The notes beneath the pieces are model-generated. The model was not told the origin of the DNA. It did no database searches and saw only the letters and a list, made by a program, of their open reading frames with translations. The position numbers and the translations under genes were made by a program. From NCBI GenBank assembly GCA_026984035.1, contig JALSSW010000172.1, forward strand, positions 1 through 36,137: a stretch of 36,137 nucleotides of DNA, in the 5' to 3' direction. This DNA is from Planctomycetota bacterium. GTDB taxonomy: Bacteria > Planctomycetota > UBA1135 > GCA-002748355. This document shows, one piece after another, positions 1 through 8,407 of the stretch (position 1 is the stretch's first letter; each line of letters starts with the position of its first letter).

Positions 1-1611
1 TTGGGAAGGGTGTCCCTATCGATGATGGCAGGAGGGGAGAGCTGGGCCGCGCGGCGACGGGTGTTCTCGCTGAGCGTCCGAGCCTCCTTTGCTCTTCTTG
101 GGACAGCCTGTCTTGTGGGCTTAGTGCATGGCGACGCGTTGATCCGATTGCTCTTTGGTCCCAGTTGGAATGCAGCGGTCCCCGTTTTTCGTGTCTTCAT
201 GGTTTTCGTTCTCCTGCGCGGCAGCCTTCGCCATTGGGCCGATGTCGCCAGTATTGCTCGGCGCAACGATCTCATCGTCAAGAGTTCCATCGTTCTCGCC
301 GTGACGGTTCCCATCCTTGGCAGCATCTTTGCTCTTCATTGGGGAACAACGGGGATGGCCTTGGGTGTCTTCACTGCTTGGGCCATTCCCGTTCCCTTTT
401 ATCTTGGCTGGACTTTGCGGCGTTGCGCTTATTCCCTTTTTGATCTTAGCCAGGCAGGCCTTATGGCCTTTGTTCCCGCTCTAGCCCTCGGCCTCTTAGG
501 TCGTTTCCTCTGGCCGGGTGGCCCGATTCCCTCCATGTTTGTTATCGGCTTAGCCCAGATCCTCCTCTTTTGGGCTCTTCTTCGGGCTTTCGATCCGGAT
601 CTGGTCCAGGTTTTCGTCGAATCTCTCTCCAAAAGAAAACAAGAACCTTCTCCCCCTTCGGCCCAAGCCCCCGAACCCATCAAGAACGACCTTCCTCCTC
701 TAAACCAGAGGCTCCGCGTTCACATCCTCCAGTGGGGAGCAATGGGGGACACCCATTCTTGTCTCGAAGCACTCGCAAAAAGCGAGGGGGTCAAGCCCGA
801 GGTCCATGTCCTCGACAATGCCTCCCCCGACTTTGACAGGAAGGCATGGGAGGACCTTGTCCAAACCTTTCCCCAGTTCTCCTTTGAGTGCTCTCCCAAA
901 AACCTCGGCTTTGCCGCCGGGCACAACCGGCTTCTCAAGAAGGCTTTAAAAACCTTCTCCCAAGACCAAAGCTCCCCCTATGTCCTGCTCCTCAACAACG
1001 ACGTCCGTGTCAAGAGGGACACCCTTTTTGAGCTGCTGGTCGTCGCCCACAGCCGGGCAGCCGCAGCTGTGGGTGCCATGAACTTCCTCCCCCAAGACCA
1101 GGGTCTTGCACCCAGCGGCGGTTCTATGACCCGCCCTCAAATGACCTATCAGGATGCAGGCATCTCCGCCCTCGAATCGGGAGAAGATGCTTTCCCCGTC
1201 GAAACCATCTGCGGCTCAACCCTTCTCCTCGATCTCCGTTGGCTAGAACGAGTAGGGCTCTTTGACTCTGAATACTTTTGCGTTGCTGAAGAAACCGACC
1301 TCTGCCTCCGTCTTCATCAAGCCGGGGCATCCCTTTTTTTGGCCCCCAAAGCCCACGCCATTCACGACCTTTCTTCAAGCACACCAAAGCAACTTCATCT
1401 TTACTATCGCTTCCGTAACCGAGTAAGGCTTGCAAGAACCCAAGGCTGCATCGGCCTTGCTTTCTGGGCTTTTTTCCTCAGCGAAGCTGTGGGCCGTCTC
1501 CTCCTCTATGCTGTTCTCGGCCGCTTTGGCAATGTCATGGGAATCTTCCTCGGTCTGCGTGATGCCCGCCGAGGACGTTATGGAAAAGCACCCTTCCAAA
1601 AAGACGGGTGA
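1..1611 (+). CDS. Flippase (C-terminal part) fused to family-2 glycosyltransferase, 5'-truncated
   Basis: The reading frame is open from the first base, so the N-terminus lies outside the window. Residues 1 to about 205 are hydrophobic and resemble the C-terminal half of polysaccharide flippases (Wzx/MATE-like), including the loop LFGPSWNAAVPVFR followed by several membrane segments. A proline-rich linker (about 210-235) leads to a family-2 glycosyltransferase domain: NLGFAAGHN at 301-309, the metal/nucleotide-binding NND at 332-334, and the acceptor-side region ending in EETDLCLRLHQAG. A further hydrophobic stretch lies near 480-520. GT2 enzymes transfer sugars from nucleotide donors, and flippases move lipid-linked glycans across the inner membrane, so the fusion would couple building and export of a surface polysaccharide. 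The specific sugar cannot be told. Domain calls are firm; that both parts form one natural protein rests on the uninterrupted frame. Confidence 0.85.
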   Translation: MGRVSLSMMAGGESWAARRRVFSLSVRASFALLGTACLVGLVHGDALIRLLFGPSWNAAVPVFRVFMVFVLLRGSLRHWADVASIARRNDLIVKSSIVLAVTVPILGSIFALHWGTTGMALGVFTAWAIPVPFYLGWTLRRCAYSLFDLSQAGLMAFVPALALGLLGRFLWPGGPIPSMFVIGLAQILLFWALLRAFDPDLVQVFVESLSKRKQEPSPPSAQAPEPIKNDLPPLNQRLRVHILQWGAMGDTHSCLEALAKSEGVKPEVHVLDNASPDFDRKAWEDLVQTFPQFSFECSPKNLGFAAGHNRLLKKALKTFSQDQSSPYVLLLNNDVRVKRDTLFELLVVAHSRAAAAVGAMNFLPQDQGLAPSGGSMTRPQMTYQDAGISALESGEDAFPVETICGSTLLLDLRWLERVGLFDSEYFCVAEETDLCLRLHQAGASLFLAPKAHAIHDLSSSTPKQLHLYYRFRNRVRLARTQGCIGLAFWAFFLSEAVGRLLLYAVLGRFGNVMGIFLGLRDARRGRYGKAPFQKDG

Positions 1612-1717
1612 TCCTCCCGAATCACCTTGTCTCGGAGAAGCTTCCCATAAGGGCCCTCATGCAGGGTAAACCGTGACCAAGAGCCTAAACCCCTCTATTT
1701 TCTTGGGTTCCTCTCGT

Positions 1718-1736
1718 AGAATGGGTGTCCCCCTTA
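1718..1736 (+). repeat. Dispersed GGGTGTCCC nonamer (intergenic copy)
   Basis: This is the only intergenic copy of an over-represented nonamer (core 1723-1731), 33 bases upstream of the VWA gene start. Other exact copies lie at 8, 6762, 17044 and 21779 on the plus strand and at 746, 1016, 11027, 14317 and 17173 on the minus strand. Single-mismatch copies are at 4746, 12485 and 12904. Flanks often read as purines (GAA) before and pyrimidines (CTT) after the core, making an imperfect inverted repeat around TGT. The role is unknown. Confidence 0.55.
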
Positions 1737-1763
1737 GTCCTTAGGTCCTTTTTTCGATCGCCA

Positions 1764-3437
1764 ATGAAGAGCCATACCTTTTTCTTTTTCTTTCTCCTTT
1801 CGCTTTTCTTTGTGGGATCAGGTTTTGCCCAAAAAGCTAAAAATAGGGGGCCGACCCTTGAGGATGTGCAGAAGTTCGAGAATTGGCTCGAGCTATATGC
1901 GAGGGGGGACAAGCCCATTTTGGTCAAGGGACGGGTGAATCGGAGGGAGTTGAATGCCTTCCGAGTGCGTGCGGAGAAGATCGCGGCAGGCAATGACCTG
2001 GCTGCGGCCAAGCGACTTTTCTCTGTCTTGACCCTTCAGCTTAACCCGGATTTAAATAAGTATCGGCGGCTTGCTGCCCAACTCGGGATCGTCCGGAGTA
2101 TTGCCCGTGAGCTGATCCAAAAGATCAAGGATCCCGCTGTGGACGGTTGGCTTCTCAAGAAATTGGCCAAGCGTAAAAAGGGCGAAGCTGCTGTCTTAGA
2201 GCGGATTGCGATCATTGATATGCTCGGTATCCGCGCAAACAAAAAGATTGGGAAACTCTTTTTTAAACGCCTTGGGCATCTTTCCGTCCCTGATCGCATC
2301 CAAGCATTGCTCGTGCTGCCCCGCCTTGGCGATAAAGGCATGATCGGATCTGTCCTCAAGTTGCTCAAACAACGCGACCCTAATCTCAAGATTGCCGCTA
2401 TTGCAGCAATTACTGGACTCCTTGCTCCATACAGTGATGAGACCCTTCCAGCCAACCAGGCCAAGGATTCTTACGGGCAACAGATGACTCCCCTTGTTCT
2501 AAGCGCGTTGGAAAAAACCATCCTTCGAAACCCCGCTTGGCAGGTTCGTGCAGCTGTGGTCGATGGCCTTGTTCGTCTCAAGTCTTCCAAGTCCATTCCT
2601 GTCTTGATCAAAGCCCTCAAGGCAGAATCGAAGCGAGGTAAAAACCGCAGCGAGCGACTTCTCCATCAGATCCACGGTGCCCTCGAGCAATTGACGGGGA
2701 TCAAAATGGCCGAAGGACGGCCTCAATTCTGGGAAGATTTTTGGGCGAAAGAGGGTCCCACTTTTCATTACGGTGCCAAGAAAAAAGGACAGGGAAAACC
2801 TTCGGAAAAACCAGGTTCCAAGTCTGATTATGTCAAATACTTCAACCTTGATCTCCATAGCAAACGCAATCTCTTCATTGTGGACTTTTCAGGATCCATG
2901 GCTGAGCGTGTCCGATTAAAAACCAGGTATGCCAGGGGAGCCAAGAAGCCAAAGTATGAGATCGTTAAGAAAGAACTGGAGAAGGTGATTCGGGCTCTAC
3001 CCCCAGACTCCGTTGCGAATGTTATTTTCTTCGGGACCAAAGTCAGCATTTGGCGTGCTAATCCCAAGGGGCGTCCCCGGCCTGTTTCGATGACCGAATC
3101 CAACAAAGCCGACCTCCTCCAGTACATTTGGGAAACGACCCCTGGGGGTTCTACCAATCTTTTCGGCGCGCTAAAGGCAGGGTTGACCATGGCGGACCGA
3201 GGTCTTTATGACAAATACTACAAGACATCCTTTGATTCTATCTACCTGCTCAGTGATGGGGCTCCCTCCTCTGGAGAGATCGTTGATCCAAGCAGGATTC
3301 TCCACGAAGTAAAAAAAATAAATCAACTCCGACGAGTTAAAATCCACACAATCGTTTTTGGAGATGAAGGGAACAACCTGAACTTCATGCGGCGACTTGC
3401 AGCAGAAAGCGGAGGGACTTTTCTTCATGTACAATAG
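1764..3437 (+). CDS. Secreted HEAT-repeat protein with C-terminal von Willebrand factor A domain
   Basis: I chose the ATG at 1764 (557 aa) over a GTG at 1725 because it directly precedes a signal peptide: MKSHT, a Phe/Leu core, then GSGFAQ as a likely cleavage site. Residues about 90-315 are helical and HEAT-like, with repeated segments such as VRAAVVDGLVRLKSSKSIPVLIKAL-type helices. The C-terminal third is a VWA domain with a full metal-ion-dependent adhesion site: DFSGS at 374-378, a Thr in TTPGGSTN, and an Asp in LLSDGAP. Such proteins bind partners through a divalent metal, and here the location should be periplasmic or extracellular. The next gene, a matrixin-like protease, begins 43 bases downstream on the same strand, so the two are probably cotranscribed. 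The binding partner is unknown. Confidence 0.85.
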   Translation: MKSHTFFFFFLLSLFFVGSGFAQKAKNRGPTLEDVQKFENWLELYARGDKPILVKGRVNRRELNAFRVRAEKIAAGNDLAAAKRLFSVLTLQLNPDLNKYRRLAAQLGIVRSIARELIQKIKDPAVDGWLLKKLAKRKKGEAAVLERIAIIDMLGIRANKKIGKLFFKRLGHLSVPDRIQALLVLPRLGDKGMIGSVLKLLKQRDPNLKIAAIAAITGLLAPYSDETLPANQAKDSYGQQMTPLVLSALEKTILRNPAWQVRAAVVDGLVRLKSSKSIPVLIKALKAESKRGKNRSERLLHQIHGALEQLTGIKMAEGRPQFWEDFWAKEGPTFHYGAKKKGQGKPSEKPGSKSDYVKYFNLDLHSKRNLFIVDFSGSMAERVRLKTRYARGAKKPKYEIVKKELEKVIRALPPDSVANVIFFGTKVSIWRANPKGRPRPVSMTESNKADLLQYIWETTPGGSTNLFGALKAGLTMADRGLYDKYYKTSFDSIYLLSDGAPSSGEIVDPSRILHEVKKINQLRRVKIHTIVFGDEGNNLNFMRRLAAESGGTFLHVQ

Positions 3438-3480
3438 GGTCTCATTCTTTCTTCTCTGAGGATTCTTTCAGGTCCCCAAT

Positions 3481-5310
3481 ATGCGTAAACCAATCAAAGG
3501 TCCTCAGCTCTCTTCTACCAGCTTGGCTGTCTTGGTCCTTTCTGGTTTCTTTTGCGCTGTTTCCTTCCTCTCTTTTGGGACGTACAAGGGGGCTCCGCGT
3601 TGGCCCCAAAGGGGTGGGGTGAATTACTTGGTTTCTTTAGATCCTTCTTCATTTCCAAAAGGATCTGCATGGGACAAAGCAGCCATCTGGGGAATGTCGG
3701 ATTGGCGCTTTGCTGGAGGGACCTCGCTGCGGGTGGCTTACAATCACATGCGTGTGAATCCCTCCAACCATAATGATGGAAAGAATGCATGGGTTTTCAC
3801 CAAACAATCATCAGCAAGCTGGCTAGGTATAACCTTTACTCACTACAGCGGGAATCGGATGGTCGATTGCGATATCTGGTTCAACAGCAAGTGGCGATGG
3901 ATTCCCTATTCAACCGATCCCTCCTTGACGCGAAGTGGTTTTGATTTTCGGAGTGTTGCTCGTCATGAGACAGGCCATGCCCTCGGCTTGGTCCACTATG
4001 GGCTTGAGTTAACCAATATGAATCCCTTTTACTCTGATGCCAATGTGCAACACGCGAACGGCTCGGGGATGATGCCTCATGCTGATGACAAGCAGGGGAT
4101 TCGTTTTCTCTATCCTTCCAAGGGCATTGTTTACAACCTCATGGCCACTTGTTGGAATGGGCCGGGGACTGCCCTGGGCAGGACCAAACGCTTACATTCT
4201 ACTGGTAGTTATCTCCCAGGGGGAACCATCAAGGTCCCTGTCTATCTTGAAAACCAGAGCAACACGATGATTAACGGGGGTAGCAGAGGGGTGCGCGTAG
4301 GCATCTACCTTTCCACCAACACCACGATCTCGATCTATGATACCCGCATCGCAGAATATTATTTCACACGGAATTGGGCTGCCCATAGCAATGGCCTTTA
4401 CAAGTTTTCAGCCCGAATACCCCTCGGAATGAAGCCAGGAAACTACTATGTGGGTGTCGTCTTTGACTCCACGCAAAAGGTGAAGGAACAGTTCGAGAGT
4501 GACAATGCAATAAGGATCGGCAAAGTGACTGTCCTTCCTGTTCTGCCGGATCTTCAAGTCACGAGTCTTCAAACCTCGGCCAAGGTCCTACAGGCTGGCG
4601 TCCTCACCCCCGTGACCACCAGCTTGCGAAATCTTGGGCGGGTCCCGGCCGCCGATTCGACGACAGCAGTTGTTTTGTCGAACAACCGTTCGATTTCAAC
4701 AGCGGATACTCTCCTCGGCACCTTTGTGACTGGCCTACTCGGCCCAGGTGTCCCAAAGACGGTCCAGGACCTTTACCGAATCCCCTATTGTGTAGACACA
4801 ACTAAGGCTCAATATCTTGGGGTCATCGCGGACGCTGGGCGCACCCTCAAGGAATCCAACGAAAGCAACAATACTCGCTTTCTTGCCCTTCCCACTCAAA
4901 GCCTCCGTCGCAACGAGAGCAGACTCGAATGGGCCGCCCACTATGGCGGACCCACTTTGAGTGCAAGCGAAGCCCAATTCTCCTCCTTTAAGCCAACGGG
5001 GGCTAGCTTGTGTTTGGTCAACCCTTCCCGCAAGGGTTGGACCTATATCTTGGTTCTCAGTGGGTCTGAAAAGTCGTTTGTGCTTGATGCTTACACCATG
5101 GGCGGCCTCTCCCTCTTGGGCTCTCTCTGGACCCCCCTTTGGGTTGGCCGCACCAGCGGCACCACAGGAAAAGCATACCCTGTCTTTAATGTTTTCCCCT
5201 TCGCCCAAAAAGGGCCCCTACGGTTTTTTATTCACAGTCTTTGGTTTGACCGAAGTCTTCGGTTTATGGGGCCTGGAACCAACGCGGTAGGTGTTCGAAT
5301 TTCCAAATAG
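3481..5310 (+). CDS. Secreted matrixin-like zinc metalloprotease with CARDB repeats
   Basis: This 609-aa protein starts with a hydrophobic export segment (about residues 14-36). The catalytic site HETGHALGLVH at 162-172 matches the metzincin HExxHxxGxxH consensus exactly, and a Met-turn-like SGMMPHADDKQGIRFLYP follows at about 197. No PRCGxPD cysteine switch is visible, so activity is not restrained by a classical propeptide. Residues about 215-345 and 355-470 are two CARDB-type beta-sandwich domains (adhesion/cell-surface modules), the second beginning LPDLQV. A C-terminal beta-rich region of about 130 residues resembles tails of secreted planctomycete proteins. It likely acts outside the cell on proteins of unknown identity. 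It is preceded by the HEAT-VWA gene and faces, four bases away, a convergent gene for a small secreted protein. Confidence 0.88.
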   Translation: MRKPIKGPQLSSTSLAVLVLSGFFCAVSFLSFGTYKGAPRWPQRGGVNYLVSLDPSSFPKGSAWDKAAIWGMSDWRFAGGTSLRVAYNHMRVNPSNHNDGKNAWVFTKQSSASWLGITFTHYSGNRMVDCDIWFNSKWRWIPYSTDPSLTRSGFDFRSVARHETGHALGLVHYGLELTNMNPFYSDANVQHANGSGMMPHADDKQGIRFLYPSKGIVYNLMATCWNGPGTALGRTKRLHSTGSYLPGGTIKVPVYLENQSNTMINGGSRGVRVGIYLSTNTTISIYDTRIAEYYFTRNWAAHSNGLYKFSARIPLGMKPGNYYVGVVFDSTQKVKEQFESDNAIRIGKVTVLPVLPDLQVTSLQTSAKVLQAGVLTPVTTSLRNLGRVPAADSTTAVVLSNNRSISTADTLLGTFVTGLLGPGVPKTVQDLYRIPYCVDTTKAQYLGVIADAGRTLKESNESNNTRFLALPTQSLRRNESRLEWAAHYGGPTLSASEAQFSSFKPTGASLCLVNPSRKGWTYILVLSGSEKSFVLDAYTMGGLSLLGSLWTPLWVGRTSGTTGKAYPVFNVFPFAQKGPLRFFIHSLWFDRSLRFMGPGTNAVGVRISK

Positions 5311-5314
5311 CCGC

Positions 5315-6097
5315 CTATACCATCCCCTTCAAAAAAGCTTCAAGGCTCATTCGGATCCCAGGATCCTTTTTTGGGGGAACGTAGATGGGGGTGGCGGGAA
5401 GTTTTTTTGAGGGGACCCTGTTTCCATTCTTCCCTGGAATCTTTTGGGCCCGCCCTTGTTTCATTTCTTTCTCAAGTTTTTCTGCGTTGGGATGAGCAGG
5501 CTTGACCCCATTTTTCACCTTTTTTGCTGGTGGTCCCTTGATCTGGGGAACTTTCCCAAGTGCGAAGACGAAACGGTCGTTCTTGACACCGATCAGCTCG
5601 TGGCCTTTTTGGTTGACCAAAACCTGCCGCTTTCCGATGGTTCGAATCTCCAGAAGGCCTTGCCAAAACCCCGTAATGGGTGAGAGGTTCTTGCCGTTTC
5701 CTCGGACAAAGCATAGATACGTTTTTCCTTCTTCGAAGCGGGGCATCCCCGAGATCTTGAGAGTCTCCTTGCCCACCTGTCCTCCCTCGAGCCGCAGGCG
5801 AAAATCTTTGGGGATTGGGCCACCTTTGATGACCTTTTTCACTAAGAATGGGACATAAGTCCGAATCGTTTTATGTCCATCTTCAAAGCGGGCTTTAGGC
5901 TTGGCTGCGGTACCGATGAAAATCAGTTCGGATTTTTTCTGGATTTCGGAGACCCGCAGGGGGACGACGGTGGTCCGGAACCTAAGAAGACCGAAGGTTG
6001 CGAGGCCGAAGACCGTGAAACCCGAGATTGCCGAGCCTGGAAATGGATTGCCCAAAGAGGATAGACCGAAATGCTTGCTCATAGAGGAATCATACAT
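5315..6097 (-). CDS. Secreted protein with NTR/TIMP-like-looking module, partner of metalloprotease
   Basis: The 260-aa protein (alternative ATG at 6082) has a hydrophobic N-terminal segment (about residues 20-40). It is followed by a beta-rich domain at about 45-165 with the pattern SELIFIGTA, TIRTYVPFLVKKVIKG, LRLEGGQVG, GMPRFEEGKTYLCFVRG and ITGFWQG. The last 90 residues are Lys/Pro-rich and low in complexity. The module recurs in the protein encoded at 8408-9490, and both genes border an extracellular zinc-protease gene. From memory, related uncharacterised proteins often sit beside bacterial matrixins. A role as protease chaperone, substrate or inhibitor is inference. The fold assignment is based on pattern only and I would not call it a proven TIMP homologue. 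No Shine-Dalgarno sequence is obvious at either start. Confidence 0.7.
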   Translation of the reverse strand: MYDSSMSKHFGLSSLGNPFPGSAISGFTVFGLATFGLLRFRTTVVPLRVSEIQKKSELIFIGTAAKPKARFEDGHKTIRTYVPFLVKKVIKGGPIPKDFRLRLEGGQVGKETLKISGMPRFEEGKTYLCFVRGNGKNLSPITGFWQGLLEIRTIGKRQVLVNQKGHELIGVKNDRFVFALGKVPQIKGPPAKKVKNGVKPAHPNAEKLEKEMKQGRAQKIPGKNGNRVPSKKLPATPIYVPPKKDPGIRMSLEAFLKGMV

Positions 6098-6132
6098 CCA
6101 AAGTAAGACGTGGTCATTGCCCCAGGGGGTCG

Positions 6133-7017
6133 TTAACCCAAGATTGTGGTGATAGCCCCAAATACTGTTACTACGGTCCCGAAAATGCTTCTTGCTTGCG
6201 GGCGCGTCCCCTCAAGGATCCATGCAAAGGGTATGGCGAAAATAGGAGTTGTGCTTGTCAGAGCGGAGGCGATTCCTGCCTTGGTGTTTTGGATCCCGAG
6301 GATGAAAAGAAAGAAGCCTAGAAAGGTTCCGAGGAGGGAGGCGATCAGGAGGCGTAGGAGGGAGCTTGGGTCTTTGTGGATGGGCATGTGAATGCGTTTG
6401 CGGTCGAGAAACTTAATGAGGATGAGGATCCCGACGAGACTGAGGGCGATGCGTAAGGCTGCATTGGGAGCTGCATCCATGACTTGAAGAGAGGGCTTAT
6501 TGAGGACGATGCCAAGGGCTTGGCAGAGCATCGCGCCCAGGGCCATAAGATATCCCCGGCGACTCGCCCGGTGTGTTTGAGCATGGTCCATGCGGATGAC
6601 CATGCTGAGTCCGACGATGGTGAGGATGATGCCAATGCCTTGAAGGAGGCTGAGGGCTTCTTGGAGGAAGACCCAGGCAAGGAGACTGCTGGCGATGGGG
6701 CTGAGACACTGGATCAGGAAGGTTCGCTGAGCCCCAATGCTATGGGCTGCAGCAAGGATGAGGGTGTCCCCGATTGTCATGCCGAGGGTCGCAGCACCGA
6801 TGAGTGTGATCCACTGGAGGCTTCCCATACCCTCAGAATTACTGGGGATCCGAAGCTGTCCCAGGACCCAGAGAGTGATGATGAAAGCGACGAGGGCGAT
6901 ACTTCCTTTTCCGAGGTTAACCCTCCAGGGTCCGTAACGATGAATCAATGGTCGGAACAAGGTGACGGCGAGAGCCCAAAGAGCCGCAGAGGCCAAACAT
7001 GCGAGAGGACCTTTCAT
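6133..7017 (-). CDS. EamA/DMT-family membrane transporter
   Basis: This 294-aa protein is almost entirely hydrophobic, with about ten membrane helices arranged as two similar halves. That is the EamA (drug/metabolite transporter) layout, and the length is normal for the family. The first half begins MKGPLACLASAALWALAV. The second half begins near residue 150 (RRGYLMALGAMLCQALGIVLNKP) and ends with a helix pair typical of the family (GIASALTSTTPIFAIPFAWILEG). Family members export amino acids, nucleosides or other small metabolites through the inner membrane. The substrate cannot be predicted. It is divergent from the lipoprotein gene at 7116, with about 98 bases between, which presumably hold both promoters. 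Confidence 0.9.
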   Translation of the reverse strand: MKGPLACLASAALWALAVTLFRPLIHRYGPWRVNLGKGSIALVAFIITLWVLGQLRIPSNSEGMGSLQWITLIGAATLGMTIGDTLILAAAHSIGAQRTFLIQCLSPIASSLLAWVFLQEALSLLQGIGIILTIVGLSMVIRMDHAQTHRASRRGYLMALGAMLCQALGIVLNKPSLQVMDAAPNAALRIALSLVGILILIKFLDRKRIHMPIHKDPSSLLRLLIASLLGTFLGFFLFILGIQNTKAGIASALTSTTPIFAIPFAWILEGTRPQARSIFGTVVTVFGAITTILG

Positions 7018-7115
7018 CCTTGGCGCTGTGCTTGTGAGACCGGAGAAATGAGGATAGCGTATGGGGTGCTTGTGTATTCCTTCGCCGGTGTTTTTTCTTC
7101 AAAGGATTCTAGGTG

Positions 7116-7595
7116 ATGTTCTGCCGCGGCTGTGTCAGGTTGTTTGTTTGCCATTATCTTGTCGTCGTTGCGTTGGCAGGGTTCTTTTTATTTGGCTCAT
7201 GTGGCGGAGATAAGGATGAAGGAACCCCACAGCTTCCCCGGATGCCACAGGGTGTCAAGTCAGACCTCAATGATCCTCACTCTCCTGATACTACATACCT
7301 GAAGGATGAGGGAGGAATGATCCTGATAGATGTGAAGGTCCATCTCTTGACCCAGCCGGAGCACCACATTAGCTCTGTCCGGGTGGTGGCGCCGGTTCCT
7401 GGTTTTAAAAAGCTTGCTTCCTACACGTATTCCGAGGAAGACATGAAAAAGGGGAAGGGGCTTCCTTGGTCTCATCTTTTCAAAATTCCCAGGGCGAAGC
7501 TGCCCAAGGGTTTGGCTGCGGTGCTTGTGATCTCACACTGTGATCAGCATGGAGAGTATGGAGCGCTTCAGGCCGTGTTCAATTTTGGGAGGTGA
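7116..7595 (+). CDS. Lipoprotein with superoxide-reductase (desulfoferrodoxin)-like domain
   Basis: I chose the ATG at 7116, with AAAGGA about 9 bases upstream, over an adjoining GTG at 7113. The 159-aa product has a hydrophobic N-terminus and a relaxed lipobox ending FGSC, so Cys29 is the probable lipidated residue. The region from about 68 to the end recalls the iron-binding domain of superoxide reductases: EHHI at 82-85 corresponds to EHHIxW, and CDQHG at 142-146 corresponds to the CxxHG iron ligands. The Trp after EHHI is missing and the spacing from the preceding His (position 76) is one residue off. If the centre is intact, it could bind iron and detoxify superoxide or carry electrons at the membrane. 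The match is by eye and alternatives are open. The kinase-like gene follows 7 bases later and is likely cotranscribed. Confidence 0.55.
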   Translation: MFCRGCVRLFVCHYLVVVALAGFFLFGSCGGDKDEGTPQLPRMPQGVKSDLNDPHSPDTTYLKDEGGMILIDVKVHLLTQPEHHISSVRVVAPVPGFKKLASYTYSEEDMKKGKGLPWSHLFKIPRAKLPKGLAAVLVISHCDQHGEYGALQAVFNFGR

Positions 7596-7602
7596 TTGAG
7601 TG

Positions 7603-8355
7603 ATGGGGGGAAGCTCTGGAGAGGATGCTCCAGCCGAGCGCCAATGGATCAAGCGGGAACCATGGACGGAAGTTTGGGTCGATGGTGGAGTATGCTGGAA
7701 GCGTTACATCGTTCCTCCTGCGCTCCGATGGCGGACTGTTGGCCGAAAAGCTCGAGCCAAGAGGGAGTTTGAAAACCTTCTACGGCTCAAGAATGCGGGA
7801 ATCCCCGCAGTGGAAGCTTTGGAATGGAGGGAACGGCGGCGCTTTGGCCAGGTTGTGGAGTCGACCCTTGCGACCCGCTGGGAGGAGGGGACGGTGAACC
7901 TGAGGGATTGGCTCAAAGCGCCAGTTTCCGATGGTGTTCAACTCTCCCGAAAGTTAGGAGAAATGCTTGGAGTGATGCATCGGGCCGGGATGGTTTGGAA
8001 TACGGCTTCGCCCAGGAACTGGCTGATTAGAGGGGATGGCAGCGGGGATGGAGCTGTGATTCTTTGCGACGTGAGTTTGTTGACAAAAACAAAAAAACCA
8101 GTGTTCGCGAAGAAGCCCGGATGGGTGGATTTGTTCAGCTTGAGTTTGTCAAAGGATCGGGCGAAGTGGATGAGCAAGGGGTTTCGTTTTCGGACCCTTA
8201 TGGCTTATTGCGAAGGGGATGAGGAGCTTGCCAAGAGACTGTGGAGGGTTGTTACCGTTTGGCCCCGATCATCCTATCGACGGAGGAAGGGTTGGAATTT
8301 GATTTTTGAAAACCTGCGTGGGGTTAGGGGAAGCAGAGCGGCTGCGAGATCATAG
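7603..8355 (+). CDS. WaaP/InaA-like lipopolysaccharide kinase-fold protein, catalytic Asp replaced
   Basis: The 250-aa protein (ATG at 7603, or GTG at 7600) has a good ribosome binding site, GGAGGTGA, overlapping the stop of the lipoprotein gene. It shows the order of motifs of the WaaP/Kdo-kinase branch of the protein-kinase fold. Numbered from 7600, these are Lys34 in VCWKRY, Glu57 in REFENLL as helix-C Glu, a catalytic-loop equivalent HRAGMVWNTASPRNWLI (127-143), and Asp157 in LCDVSLL as metal-binding Asp. Family members phosphorylate heptose or Kdo of the LPS core in the cytoplasm. The HRD equivalent reads WNT, so the catalytic Asp is absent. The protein may therefore be an inactive or remodelled kinase. 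Its operon partner is the superoxide-reductase-like lipoprotein. Confidence 0.78.
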   Translation: MGGSSGEDAPAERQWIKREPWTEVWVDGGVCWKRYIVPPALRWRTVGRKARAKREFENLLRLKNAGIPAVEALEWRERRRFGQVVESTLATRWEEGTVNLRDWLKAPVSDGVQLSRKLGEMLGVMHRAGMVWNTASPRNWLIRGDGSGDGAVILCDVSLLTKTKKPVFAKKPGWVDLFSLSLSKDRAKWMSKGFRFRTLMAYCEGDEELAKRLWRVVTVWPRSSYRRRKGWNLIFENLRGVRGSRAAARS

Positions 8356-8376
8356 ATCTGTGAAGGTTCAGCCTCC

Positions 8377-8397
8377 TCGCTTCCTACAAGGAAGCGA
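8377..8397. terminator. Hairpin between convergent genes, possible bidirectional terminator
   Basis: An 8-bp perfect inverted repeat (TCGCTTCC / GGAAGCGA) with a TACAA loop lies in the 52-base gap where the kinase-like gene and the HEAT-protein gene converge. There is no clear T-tract on either side, so termination is inferred from position and symmetry. Confidence 0.45.
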
Positions 8398-8407
8398 TAG
8401 GTTCGGT

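Noticed and set aside
1725..1763. GTG start for the HEAT-VWA protein
   Set aside because: It would place 13 extra residues before a complete signal peptide that starts at ATG 1764.
6484..7116. A 210-codon acidic open frame on the plus strand
   Set aside because: It is antisense to the EamA transporter, whose membrane-helix pattern is clear. The acidic composition is the reverse-strand image of hydrophobic codons.
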